Positions 1 to 5,885 of a DNA stretch of 10,483 nt are shown here, piece after piece. Position numbers and translations under genes: made by a program. The notes beneath the pieces were generated by a model. That model worked only from the letters and a program-made list of their open reading frames with translations. It had not been told where the DNA came from and did no database searches. Position 1 is the stretch's first letter; the number at the start of each line of letters is the position of its first letter. The stretch covers positions 1-10,483 of the forward strand of contig CAAHEM010000092.1 of the NCBI GenBank assembly GCA_900772435.1, given 5' to 3'. This DNA comes from Bacilli bacterium (GTDB lineage: Bacteria > Bacillota_I > Bacilli_A > RF39 > UBA660).

Positions 1-72
1 ATTCCATCTTTTTGCTTGGTGTCCAAAGTGTACACCTGCTTCTAATAAATAACTTTTTGCAATTACTGCCAT
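1..72 (-). CDS. rpsB: Ribosomal protein S2, N-terminal part only
   Basis: Only the first 24 codons are in the window; the gene runs off the left edge. The translation starts MAVIAKSYLLEAGVHFG and continues HQAKRWN, which is the highly conserved N-terminus of bacterial ribosomal protein S2 (LLEAGVHFGHQ followed by a basic residue, then RWN). S2 binds the 30S subunit late in assembly and is needed for translation initiation. The ATG at 70-72 is preceded by a strong Shine-Dalgarno site, AAAGGAGAG, read on the minus strand around 81-89. The gene has its own extended -10 promoter near 190-198 and an untranslated leader of about 110 nt that can fold. In most Firmicutes rpsB is followed by tsf, which would lie outside this window. 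Identification is by motif recognition of a short fragment, but that motif is distinctive. Confidence 0.93.
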   Translation of the reverse strand, partial: MAVIAKSYLLEAGVHFGHQAKRWN

Positions 73-80
73 TTTCTTCT

Positions 81-89
81 CTCCTTTCG
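81..89 (-). promoter_or_regulatory. Ribosome binding site of rpsB
   Basis: Read on the minus strand this is AAAGGAGAG, about 8 nt before the ATG of rpsB. It is a near-perfect match to the anti-Shine-Dalgarno sequence and fixes the start. Confidence 0.8.
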
Positions 90-99
90 TTAATTCTTC

Positions 100-164
100 T
101 ACCTATCTTTTAATTAATATTCACTTAATGTTATTTAAGCACTAGAACATTAAATCAATAGGTA
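100..164 (-). promoter_or_regulatory. Foldable rpsB 5' leader, candidate S2 autoregulatory element
   Basis: The untranslated leader contains two nested stems. The outer stem pairs 158-164 with 100-106 (UACCUAU with AUAGGUA, 7 bp). The inner stem pairs 147-154 with 125-132 (UUAAUGUU with AACAUUAA, 8 bp). A competing smaller hairpin (CUUAA with UUAAG, 135-139 with 124-128) overlaps the inner stem, so two conformations are possible. The structure ends about 10 nt before the Shine-Dalgarno site. Many ribosomal protein operons are controlled by the encoded protein binding its leader. That S2 does so here is inference, since AT-rich leaders form such stems by chance fairly easily. Confidence 0.4.
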
Positions 165-189
165 TGTCTTTTTTTCTTAAAGCGTTATT

Positions 190-198
190 ATTTTAGCA
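190..198 (-). promoter_or_regulatory. Extended -10 promoter of rpsB
   Basis: On the minus strand this reads TGCTAAAAT, an extended -10 element (TGn plus TAAAAT). No good -35 is visible; the upstream position falls in a T-run that is also the tail of the preceding terminator. Transcription would start near 183-184, giving a leader of about 110 nt. Confidence 0.5.
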
Positions 199-210
199 TA
201 TTTTTCCAGT

Positions 211-238
211 AAAAAAAAGAGTTTTTTCACTCTTTTTT
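211..238 (-). terminator. Rho-independent terminator after the 140-residue gene
   Basis: On the minus strand a hairpin with stem AAAAAAGAGT / ACTCTTTTTT (213-222 paired with 229-238) and a 6-nt loop leads directly into a run of T residues. The stem overlaps the stop codon of the upstream gene (TAA at 237-239). The rpsB promoter begins about 13 bp further on, so this hairpin insulates rpsB from the secreted-protein pair. Confidence 0.75.
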
Positions 239-539
239 AGAATATACAACTTAAATCGTAACCAAATAGTCTTCCGATTACTCTTATTATTGTTGGGAAT
301 ACTCCTATTACTAGTAATACAACTCCCATCTTCATACATTTTTCTCCGGCTTTTTTTATCATTCCTGGATCTTTTGATGTAACTGCTGAAACCATTGTCA
401 TCATACCATTTACTATTGCAATAATTGCTCCAGCTATTCTTAATATTGAAATTCCAAGTTTTATTACTTTTCCTAGGTTATCACCGATTAAATCTTTACA
501 TGTATCTCCTGTATCACCAAATCCTGGTGCTGGTAAATC
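237..539 (-). repeat. Duplicated C-terminal module, copy 1
   Basis: This 303-nt unit (100 codons plus stop) is the 3' part of the small gene. It is repeated in diverged form at 729-1031. Both copies have exactly the same length from DLPAPGFG to the stop, with no indels in the translation. A 24-nt stretch near 292-315 is identical in the other copy. Confidence 0.8.
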
Positions 540-659
540 TCCAGCTGTTGTGGATACATTTATTAAATTACTTGTTTTTATTTCTAATGCATCTAATGTT
601 TCTATACTTATAAATGCGCTAATTATTATTAAAAAAATGATTATATACTTCTTTTTCAT
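237..659 (-). CDS. Small membrane protein of unknown function, possible VirB2/pilin-like
   Basis: I do not recognise this 140-residue protein as a named family. It begins with a basic, very hydrophobic segment (residues 1-19, likely signal peptide or anchor). A short polar linker follows, then a 100-residue module from D41 to the C-terminus with LPAPGFG, TCK, a first membrane helix (about 66-91), a polar loop with SKDP and KKAGEKC, a second helix (about 110-132) and the ending YDLSCIF. By hand count about 69 of these 100 residues match, without gaps, the C-terminus of the 561-residue neighbour upstream. Three cysteines are conserved between them. If the signal peptide is cleaved, both ends of the module lie outside and the basic loop inside, as in VirB2/TrbC pilins. 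That comparison concerns topology only. It has its own near-consensus promoter and a terminator. Confidence 0.75.
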   Translation of the reverse strand: MKKKYIIIFLIIISAFISIETLDALEIKTSNLINVSTTAGDLPAPGFGDTGDTCKDLIGDNLGKVIKLGISILRIAGAIIAIVNGMMTMVSAVTSKDPGMIKKAGEKCMKMGVVLLVIGVFPTIIRVIGRLFGYDLSCIF

Positions 660-694
660 AATACCTAATACCCCTCTTTTTAAAATACTCGTAT

Positions 695-723
695 ATTATA
701 CCATTTTTTTAATATTTTTTCAA
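695..723 (-). promoter_or_regulatory. Sigma-A-type promoter of the 140-residue gene
   Basis: On the minus strand TTGAAA (718-723) is separated by 17 nt from TATAAT (695-700), the best consensus match in the window. The predicted start near 688 gives a leader of about 30 nt with an AGAGGGG ribosome binding site. The -35 abuts the stop of the 561-residue gene and no terminator separates the two genes. The small gene can therefore be expressed both independently and by read-through. Confidence 0.7.
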
Positions 724-728
724 GTCAT

Positions 729-1031
729 CTAGAATATACAGCTCATATCATATCCAAATATTCTAGCAATAACTTTTAATATTGTTGGGAATACTCCTAT
801 TACTAATAACACTCCTGCAAGTTTAACACATTTGTTTCCTGCTTTTTTAAGTGCTTCTGGATCTTTACTTACAACTGCTGGTATTAATGTCATCATACCA
901 TTTACTATTGCTATTACTGCACCTACTATTCTAAGTATATTTATTGCAAGCTTTATAAGTTTCGCTATATTTTCACCAACAATTTCTTTGCAAGTTTCTC
1001 CACCTTCTCCGAATCCTGGTGCTGGCAAATC
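729..1031 (-). repeat. Duplicated C-terminal module, copy 2
   Basis: This is the partner of the unit at 237-539. The 100 encoded residues align without gaps to the smaller protein's C-terminus at about 69 identities by hand count. Conserved positions include LPAPGFG, TCK, ILRI, AIVNGMMT, SKDP, KKAG, LLVIGVFPTI and SCIF. Similarity stops sharply upstream of DLPAPGFG, which defines the module border. Confidence 0.8.
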
Positions 1032-2414
1032 TGCATCAAACTCAGTGTTTTCTATATTATTATATAGTTCTTCATTTTCTTGTAGCTTTTTTTCTACTTG
1101 TTTTTCAAATTGATCATCGATATCTTCTTTGATATTTGATATAGCATTTGTTTTTTGAACTTCAGTATCTAGCATACATTCTTTTTGTTCACTGTTTAGT
1201 CCTGCTTTTTTATATATGTTTTCAAGACATTCTAGACATGTATCTGTATCTGTAGTTCCTATACATTTATCTTTTGTTTTACTTTTTACTCTAGCACATG
1301 CTGCTGCAGGTTTTTCTGTCCAAACATAAGTACAACCGCTTGCACTTCCTCCACAACAATAGCATTGTGCATTTTCATCATTGCTTTGTTCTCTTAAAGT
1401 AACTGAACATCCTGTTGCACATTTAGAGCCTGTTTTTTCTTGCTTTATTTTCTCAGCTTGTGTTGAGGAAATTTTACATTTATCTAATTGACATGAATTT
1501 ACTTTTTCTTCTGCTTTTGTTTTTAATCTATCAGAAAAATCTTTTGCATTATCATTAAGAAGTTTATTTGCATATAGTTTAGCAAGTTTGCTATCACATT
1601 GTTCTTGATATTTTTTCAAGTCATCTGACATTTTTGACATTTTTGATAAATCACTTGGGCATTTATATGAATCGATTTCTGCCATTGCATTATTGAAACA
1701 AGCTTCTGCTTCTTCATAACCTTTTCTATCTTCTATTGTGCATCCTGTTGCTCTTTCATACACTGCCCCAAATCCAAAAGCTATTTTTTTTCCATAGAGA
1801 ATGCCTGATTCATCGTTCGTAAAAGTGTATTTATTCGAAGTTTTTGTCAACCACTTTGTGTTTTGAGTTAAACCAAACAATAGTGGACAATTGCCATCAT
1901 TTTCAGCTATCCAACCAGTATATATAGCCATATCTGTTCCTATTCCATTAATACCATCATAGTCAGAGTCATCAATCCATGTTGAGTAACCCATTCCTTT
2001 GGATGGAACAATATCTGTATCTGTTGCCTTACATTTTCCGCCGTCTAGTTTTACAATCTTAAAAACATAATAATATCCATCGGTGAAATCATCATCCCCT
2101 GATACGTATGCTTTATAGCATCCTGCAAAAGCCAAATTCCCATCTGGGTCAGACGCTTGATATCCTCTTGTTAATTTAGCGTCTTTAATCTTTAATGATG
2201 TTGCTAAATTTCCATTTTTTACCGTTCCACTTAACGTGTATAGGGTATCATTTTCATCATATACGCACCCTTTTTCCCCTACTGCATTTAAGCAAAAATT
2301 CTTAGTTTCTTCTATTCCTTTTTTAGTTTCTTCATCTAGATTTGCAGCATATCCAATTGTTAAAAAAGAAAATGTTAGAATCATTGCTAATAATAATTTA
2401 AAAATATTTTTCAT
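729..2414 (-). CDS. Secreted cysteine-rich protein with C-terminal two-helix membrane module
   Basis: I do not recognise this 561-residue protein. Residues 1-24 form a classical signal peptide (MKNIFK, hydrophobic core, GYAA cleavage region). The extracellular part (about 25-460) holds 22 cysteines, including pairs such as CQLDKC, CATGC, CYCC and CLEC, and a charged, helix-prone stretch around 250-310. A second charged, coiled-coil-like region (about 425-458) leads to LPAPGFG. The last 100 residues are the module shared with the downstream 140-residue protein: TCK, a first helix (about 487-511), the loop SKDPEALKKAGNKC, a second helix (about 531-553) and the ending YDMSCIF. The likely picture is an ectodomain anchored by two helices, perhaps stabilised by disulfides. 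The ATG at 2412-2414 follows GGAAGAG and has its own promoter. Function is unknown; surface adhesin, conjugation-type pilin fusion and envelope structural protein are all possible. Confidence 0.8.
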   Translation of the reverse strand: MKNIFKLLLAMILTFSFLTIGYAANLDEETKKGIEETKNFCLNAVGEKGCVYDENDTLYTLSGTVKNGNLATSLKIKDAKLTRGYQASDPDGNLAFAGCYKAYVSGDDDFTDGYYYVFKIVKLDGGKCKATDTDIVPSKGMGYSTWIDDSDYDGINGIGTDMAIYTGWIAENDGNCPLLFGLTQNTKWLTKTSNKYTFTNDESGILYGKKIAFGFGAVYERATGCTIEDRKGYEEAEACFNNAMAEIDSYKCPSDLSKMSKMSDDLKKYQEQCDSKLAKLYANKLLNDNAKDFSDRLKTKAEEKVNSCQLDKCKISSTQAEKIKQEKTGSKCATGCSVTLREQSNDENAQCYCCGGSASGCTYVWTEKPAAACARVKSKTKDKCIGTTDTDTCLECLENIYKKAGLNSEQKECMLDTEVQKTNAISNIKEDIDDQFEKQVEKKLQENEELYNNIENTEFDADLPAPGFGEGGETCKEIVGENIAKLIKLAINILRIVGAVIAIVNGMMTLIPAVVSKDPEALKKAGNKCVKLAGVLLVIGVFPTILKVIARIFGYDMSCIF

Positions 2415-2439
2415 AACTCACTCTTCCTACTATGATTTA

Positions 2440-2467
2440 ATTTTATCATAAAATGTTAAATATGCAA
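2440..2467 (-). promoter_or_regulatory. Promoter of the 561-residue secreted protein
   Basis: On the minus strand TTGCAT (2462-2467), a 16-nt spacer and TAAAAT (2440-2445) with an upstream TG (2447-2448) form an extended -10 promoter. The start near 2433 leaves a leader of about 20 nt that carries the GGAAGAG ribosome binding site. Confidence 0.6.
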
Positions 2468-2479
2468 TAAAAAATTACT

Positions 2480-2497
2480 TTACATTTATAAATGTAA
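2480..2497. promoter_or_regulatory. Perfect 18-bp palindrome, candidate operator
   Basis: TTACATTTA followed directly by its reverse complement TAAATGTAA. It sits between the divergent promoters, about 12 bp upstream of the minus-strand -35 (2462-2467) and 4 bp upstream of the weak plus-strand -35 (2502-2507). Perfect dyads of this size next to promoters are typical sites for dimeric repressors. No regulator gene is in the window, so the binding protein is unknown. A very small hairpin or cruciform of no function is the alternative. Confidence 0.45.
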
Positions 2498-2501
2498 TAG
2501 A

Positions 2502-2530
2502 TAGAAAAAAATATATAAATATAGTATAAT
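2502..2530 (+). promoter_or_regulatory. Promoter of recU-ponA
   Basis: A perfect TATAAT at 2525-2530 lies 17 nt after a weak -35 (TAGAAA, 2502-2507). Transcription would begin near 2537, only about 8 to 11 nt before the first possible start codons of recU. Most of the apparent Shine-Dalgarno site (AAAGTGGTGAT, 2532-2542) would then lie at or before the transcript end. Confidence 0.55.
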
Positions 2531-2547
2531 TAAAGTGGTGATTTTTG

Positions 2548-3075
2548 GTGGATACTAGTACTTATAAAAATAGAGGTATGTTTCTTGAAAATATATTAAA
2601 TGATTCTAATACATATTATAATAGTATAGACAAATGTTTAATATATAAGAAGCCTACTCCTATTAAAGTATTAAATGTAAGTTATCCAACTAATAAATCG
2701 CATTTGATAAATAAAGCAGTTTATTCTAGTATTTCAACACTTGACTATAATGGAATTTACAAAGGTAAGTATATAGAATATGATGCTAAAGAATGTCATA
2801 ACAAAACATCTTTTCCTTTATCAAATATAAAAGATCATCAAGTTCTACATATGAGAAAAGCTATAAAGCAAGGTGGTATTATATTTCTTATAATATTTAT
2901 GAATAATGAGTTTTTTTTGATGAAAGGTGAAGATATATTAGACTTTATTGATAAAGGTACTAGAAAATCTATAGAATTTAATTATATTAAAGAAAAAGGA
3001 TATAAGATTATTGAAAGTTATACTCCTAGACTTAAATATTTAGATGCTGTAGATAGTGCATACTTTAGAGAATAA
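2548..3075 (+). CDS. recU: Holliday junction resolvase RecU
   Basis: RecU cuts four-way DNA junctions during recombinational repair and chromosome segregation in Firmicutes. The 175-residue product matches the family throughout. It has NRGMFLE near the N-terminus, YKKPTPIKVLNVSYP, then the nuclease core DYNGIYKGKYIEYDAKE followed by NKTSFPL, then KDHQ and the C-terminal YTPRLKYLD. The active-site Asp (DYNG, residue 66) and Lys (DAKE, residue 81) are present. The Glu of the B. subtilis triad (FEAKE, E101 as I recall) is Asp79 here, a conservative change. The N-terminus is shorter than in B. subtilis, which has about 28 residues before NRGM. The start is uncertain: TTG at 2545 and GTG at 2548 are adjacent and share the GGTGAT ribosome binding site; an ATG at 2578 would cut into the conserved NRGM motif. 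ponA follows after 25 bp in the same operon. Confidence 0.93.
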   Translation: MDTSTYKNRGMFLENILNDSNTYYNSIDKCLIYKKPTPIKVLNVSYPTNKSHLINKAVYSSISTLDYNGIYKGKYIEYDAKECHNKTSFPLSNIKDHQVLHMRKAIKQGGIIFLIIFMNNEFFLMKGEDILDFIDKGTRKSIEFNYIKEKGYKIIESYTPRLKYLDAVDSAYFRE

Positions 3076-3085
3076 TAAAGAGAAG

Positions 3086-3093
3086 AAGGATGG
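3086..3093 (+). promoter_or_regulatory. Ribosome binding site that decides the ponA start
   Basis: AAGGATGG, one mismatch from AAGGAGG, lies 7 nt before the GTG at 3101. No comparable site precedes the alternative GTG at 3056. Confidence 0.65.
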
Positions 3094-3100
3094 AAAAAAA

Positions 3101-5857
3101 GTGAAAAGAAAAGTTAGAAACGATGAAAATGGTAAACCAAGAAAAAAATTCAGATTTTGGTACTGGTTCTTAGTTGTAATTATGTTTTTTGCTCTAGTTT
3201 GCTTTGTTGCCGGAATTGGATTTTGCTACTACATAGTTAAGAGTGCCCCTGAGTTTGATGCACAAAGAATGTTTGAAAAAGAAGCAACTAAAGTATTAGA
3301 TTCTAAAGGAAACTTAATTGCATCACTTGGAGCCGAACAAAGAGAAAAAGTTACATATGATGAACTTCCTCAAGTACTGGTGGATGCAATAATTGCGACT
3401 GAAGACTCAAGATTTTTTCAACATAATGGATTTGATGCGCCAAGATTTATAAAGGCGTCTATAAGTCAAGTTTTAGGACGTGGTGGTGGTGGTGCCTCTA
3501 CCCTAACAATGCAACTTTCAAAATTATCTTTTACTTCTATAGAAGCTGAAGGTATTAAAGGTATCATAAGAAAGTTTACTGATATATATATGTCAGTATT
3601 CAAGATTGAAAGAAACTTTACTAAATATGAAATACTTGAGTATTATGTAAATACCCCTTGTATGGGTGGTAATATTTATGGAGTTCAACAAGCTAGCAAA
3701 TATTATTTCAATAAAGATGTTAAGGATTTGAACTTAGTAGAAGCAGCTATGATAGCTGGTATGTTCCAATCACCTAATGGATATAATCCTTATAATAATC
3801 CTAATGATGCTAATAGTCGTAAGAATACAGTTTTATATCTTATGAAAAGACATGGTTATATAACTGATACTGAATATAAAGCAGCTACTTCTGTTAAAAT
3901 TAAAGATTTCTTAGAAGGTGGAGTTACATCTACTAATCAATATCAAGGTTTTATAGATACAGTTGTTCAAGAAATAATTGATAAAACCGGTAATAATCCA
4001 TATAATGTTTCTATGACAATATATACAACTATGGATAAAACAAGACAAGATGTTATTAATAATTTCTATAAGACACATAAATTTAAAGATAACAAAGTTG
4101 AAGTTGGTATTGGTGTTATAGATAATAATACTGGCGCTATAGTAGCTGTTGGTGCTGGACGTAATAAAACTGGTGCTCTTACATTGAATATGGCTACATT
4201 CTGGGGTCAAACAAAAAGACAACCTGGTTCAACAATTAAACCAATTATAGATTATGGTCCTGCTATTGAATATACTAACTTAAGTACTTATGGTCCATTT
4301 GTTGATGATGAAACTCCTTATGGTAGTGGTAAAATGAGAAACTATAATCATAAATATACTGGATTTATGAGTATGAGAGATTGCTTAGTTAAATCTATGA
4401 ATACATGTGCTTTACAAGCATTTAAATTAACAAGTAATGATGAAAAAGTTAAATTTATTACTTCAATCGGAATAAATCCACCGGAAGGTGTAACTACTCT
4501 TCCAGAGTCATATTCAATTGGAGCATTTAATGGAGTTAGTCCTGTTCAATTAGCAGCTGCTTATTCTGCATTTGGATCTGGTGGATATTATACAGCACCT
4601 TATTCATTTACTAAGATAGTTTATACGGAAACAGGAGATGAATATGTTCAAGATGTGACTCGTGAAAGAGTTATGAAACCTCAAACAGCATATTTAATTT
4701 CTACAGTGTTACGAGGTGTTACTCCTTCTAATGTTAAAGTATCTGGTACTCAACTAGCAACTAAAACTGGTACTACTTCATATGATACAAGCTTACTTAA
4801 AAAGTTTAGGCTTAGTAGTTCTGTAATACCAGATGCATGGACAGCTACCTTCTCTGCTAATTATAGTGTTGCAATTTGGTATGGATATCCTGAATGGTTA
4901 ACTGCCGAAGCTGTTAAAAGCAAACATTATTTAACAAATGGTCCTGCTGTTACTGAACGTAAAAAAATACAAGCTGAAATAAATAATAAAATTCATAATA
5001 AAAATGTTAAATTTAAAAATCCAGGTGGTATAAGTAGCGTTGAAGTAGAACTTGAAACTATACCTGCTCAAAAACCTAGTGCTTATACTCCTAAAGATTT
5101 AAGAAAGAGTTACTTATTTATAAATGGTACTGAACCTAGTGAAACATCAACAAGATTTAGCAAATTATCAAATCCTACAAATTATACATATTCACTTAAT
5201 GGTAGATCATTAAATCTTTCTTGGGAATCTCCTGGAACACCTGATGCTATAAGTACTGATTACTTAACAAATTACTTTAATACTGGATATACAATTTGGG
5301 CTCAAAAATATTTAAATAAACGTATTAGTTATAATAATAGTAAGATTGGTAAATTTGGATTCCAAGTATACTTAACATCGGGTTCTTCATCAACTTATGT
5401 TGGATGGACAGAAAATACTAACTATACAATAGATTTAAATAAATATCCTGGTTCTTATGACGGAGTTATTATTAAGAGTGCTTACTCAATATTTAGAAGT
5501 AATGCATCAGATGGTATAAAAATATTATTTAGTTCTAGTCCTGATACCCCTGTTACTAATAACTATGAGGTTTCAATGAATGGTTTATCCGCTTCATTAA
5601 AAGTAAATGATACATATAGTGTTCTTGGAACGAGTGCTATTGAAAGTATTACACTTAATGGAACTAATATTAAATCTAGCGTTACTAATTTAAAAGTTGG
5701 TGTTACATCAATAACTAAGAATGGTGCTGGTACAAGTATTTCAACTAGCGATATAACTAAAGAAGCTGGTACATATAAAGTTACTTATACTATTACATTT
5801 ACATATAATGGTGTTAATACTACTAAGACTAAAGTTCAAACTGTATTAGTACAATAA
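3101..5857 (+). CDS. ponA: Class A penicillin-binding protein (PBP1 type)
   Basis: Bifunctional peptidoglycan synthase: it polymerises lipid II and cross-links stem peptides at the outer membrane face. From the GTG at 3101 it has 918 residues. A basic cytoplasmic tail is followed by one membrane helix (about 19-46). The GT51 glycosyltransferase carries ATEDSRFF with catalytic Glu101 and the STLTMQL motif. The transpeptidase carries the SxxK nucleophile GSTIKP (Ser377, Lys380), SMN (432-434) and KTGT (555-558). The last 290 or so residues are rich in Thr, Ser, Asn and Tyr and look like beta-sandwich (fibronectin III or Ig-like) domains; B. subtilis PBP1 also has such a tail. I chose GTG 3101 because AAGGATGG (3086-3093) lies 7 nt before it. 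The upstream in-frame GTG at 3056 lacks a ribosome binding site and overlaps recU. The family is certain; the tail folds are inferred. Confidence 0.95.
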   Translation: MKRKVRNDENGKPRKKFRFWYWFLVVIMFFALVCFVAGIGFCYYIVKSAPEFDAQRMFEKEATKVLDSKGNLIASLGAEQREKVTYDELPQVLVDAIIATEDSRFFQHNGFDAPRFIKASISQVLGRGGGGASTLTMQLSKLSFTSIEAEGIKGIIRKFTDIYMSVFKIERNFTKYEILEYYVNTPCMGGNIYGVQQASKYYFNKDVKDLNLVEAAMIAGMFQSPNGYNPYNNPNDANSRKNTVLYLMKRHGYITDTEYKAATSVKIKDFLEGGVTSTNQYQGFIDTVVQEIIDKTGNNPYNVSMTIYTTMDKTRQDVINNFYKTHKFKDNKVEVGIGVIDNNTGAIVAVGAGRNKTGALTLNMATFWGQTKRQPGSTIKPIIDYGPAIEYTNLSTYGPFVDDETPYGSGKMRNYNHKYTGFMSMRDCLVKSMNTCALQAFKLTSNDEKVKFITSIGINPPEGVTTLPESYSIGAFNGVSPVQLAAAYSAFGSGGYYTAPYSFTKIVYTETGDEYVQDVTRERVMKPQTAYLISTVLRGVTPSNVKVSGTQLATKTGTTSYDTSLLKKFRLSSSVIPDAWTATFSANYSVAIWYGYPEWLTAEAVKSKHYLTNGPAVTERKKIQAEINNKIHNKNVKFKNPGGISSVEVELETIPAQKPSAYTPKDLRKSYLFINGTEPSETSTRFSKLSNPTNYTYSLNGRSLNLSWESPGTPDAISTDYLTNYFNTGYTIWAQKYLNKRISYNNSKIGKFGFQVYLTSGSSSTYVGWTENTNYTIDLNKYPGSYDGVIIKSAYSIFRSNASDGIKILFSSSPDTPVTNNYEVSMNGLSASLKVNDTYSVLGTSAIESITLNGTNIKSSVTNLKVGVTSITKNGAGTSISTSDITKEAGTYKVTYTITFTYNGVNTTKTKVQTVLVQ

Positions 5858-5885
5858 AAAAATTCCTATTTATTAGGAATTTTTT
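5857..5885. terminator. Shared bidirectional terminator of ponA and nth
   Basis: A perfect 12-bp stem (5857-5868 with 5874-5885) and a 5-nt loop have an A-run on one side and a T-run on the other, so it can terminate transcripts from both directions. The stem begins at the last base of the ponA stop codon. It also encodes the last residues and stop codon of nth (TAG at 5866-5868, minus strand). Only 8 bp separate the two converging stops. Confidence 0.85.

Noticed and set aside
1008..1028. LPAPGFG as an LPxTG-like sortase sorting signal
   Set aside because: The fourth residue is Pro, not Thr, and about 90 residues with two membrane helices follow, instead of one helix and a short basic tail.
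237..2414. Mobile element or prophage fragment
   Set aside because: No integrase, transposase, terminal inverted repeat or tRNA attachment site is visible, and base composition looks like that of the neighbouring genes.
3056..3100. Upstream GTG start for ponA overlapping recU
   Set aside because: No ribosome binding site precedes it, whereas AAGGATGG sits 7 nt before the GTG at 3101.
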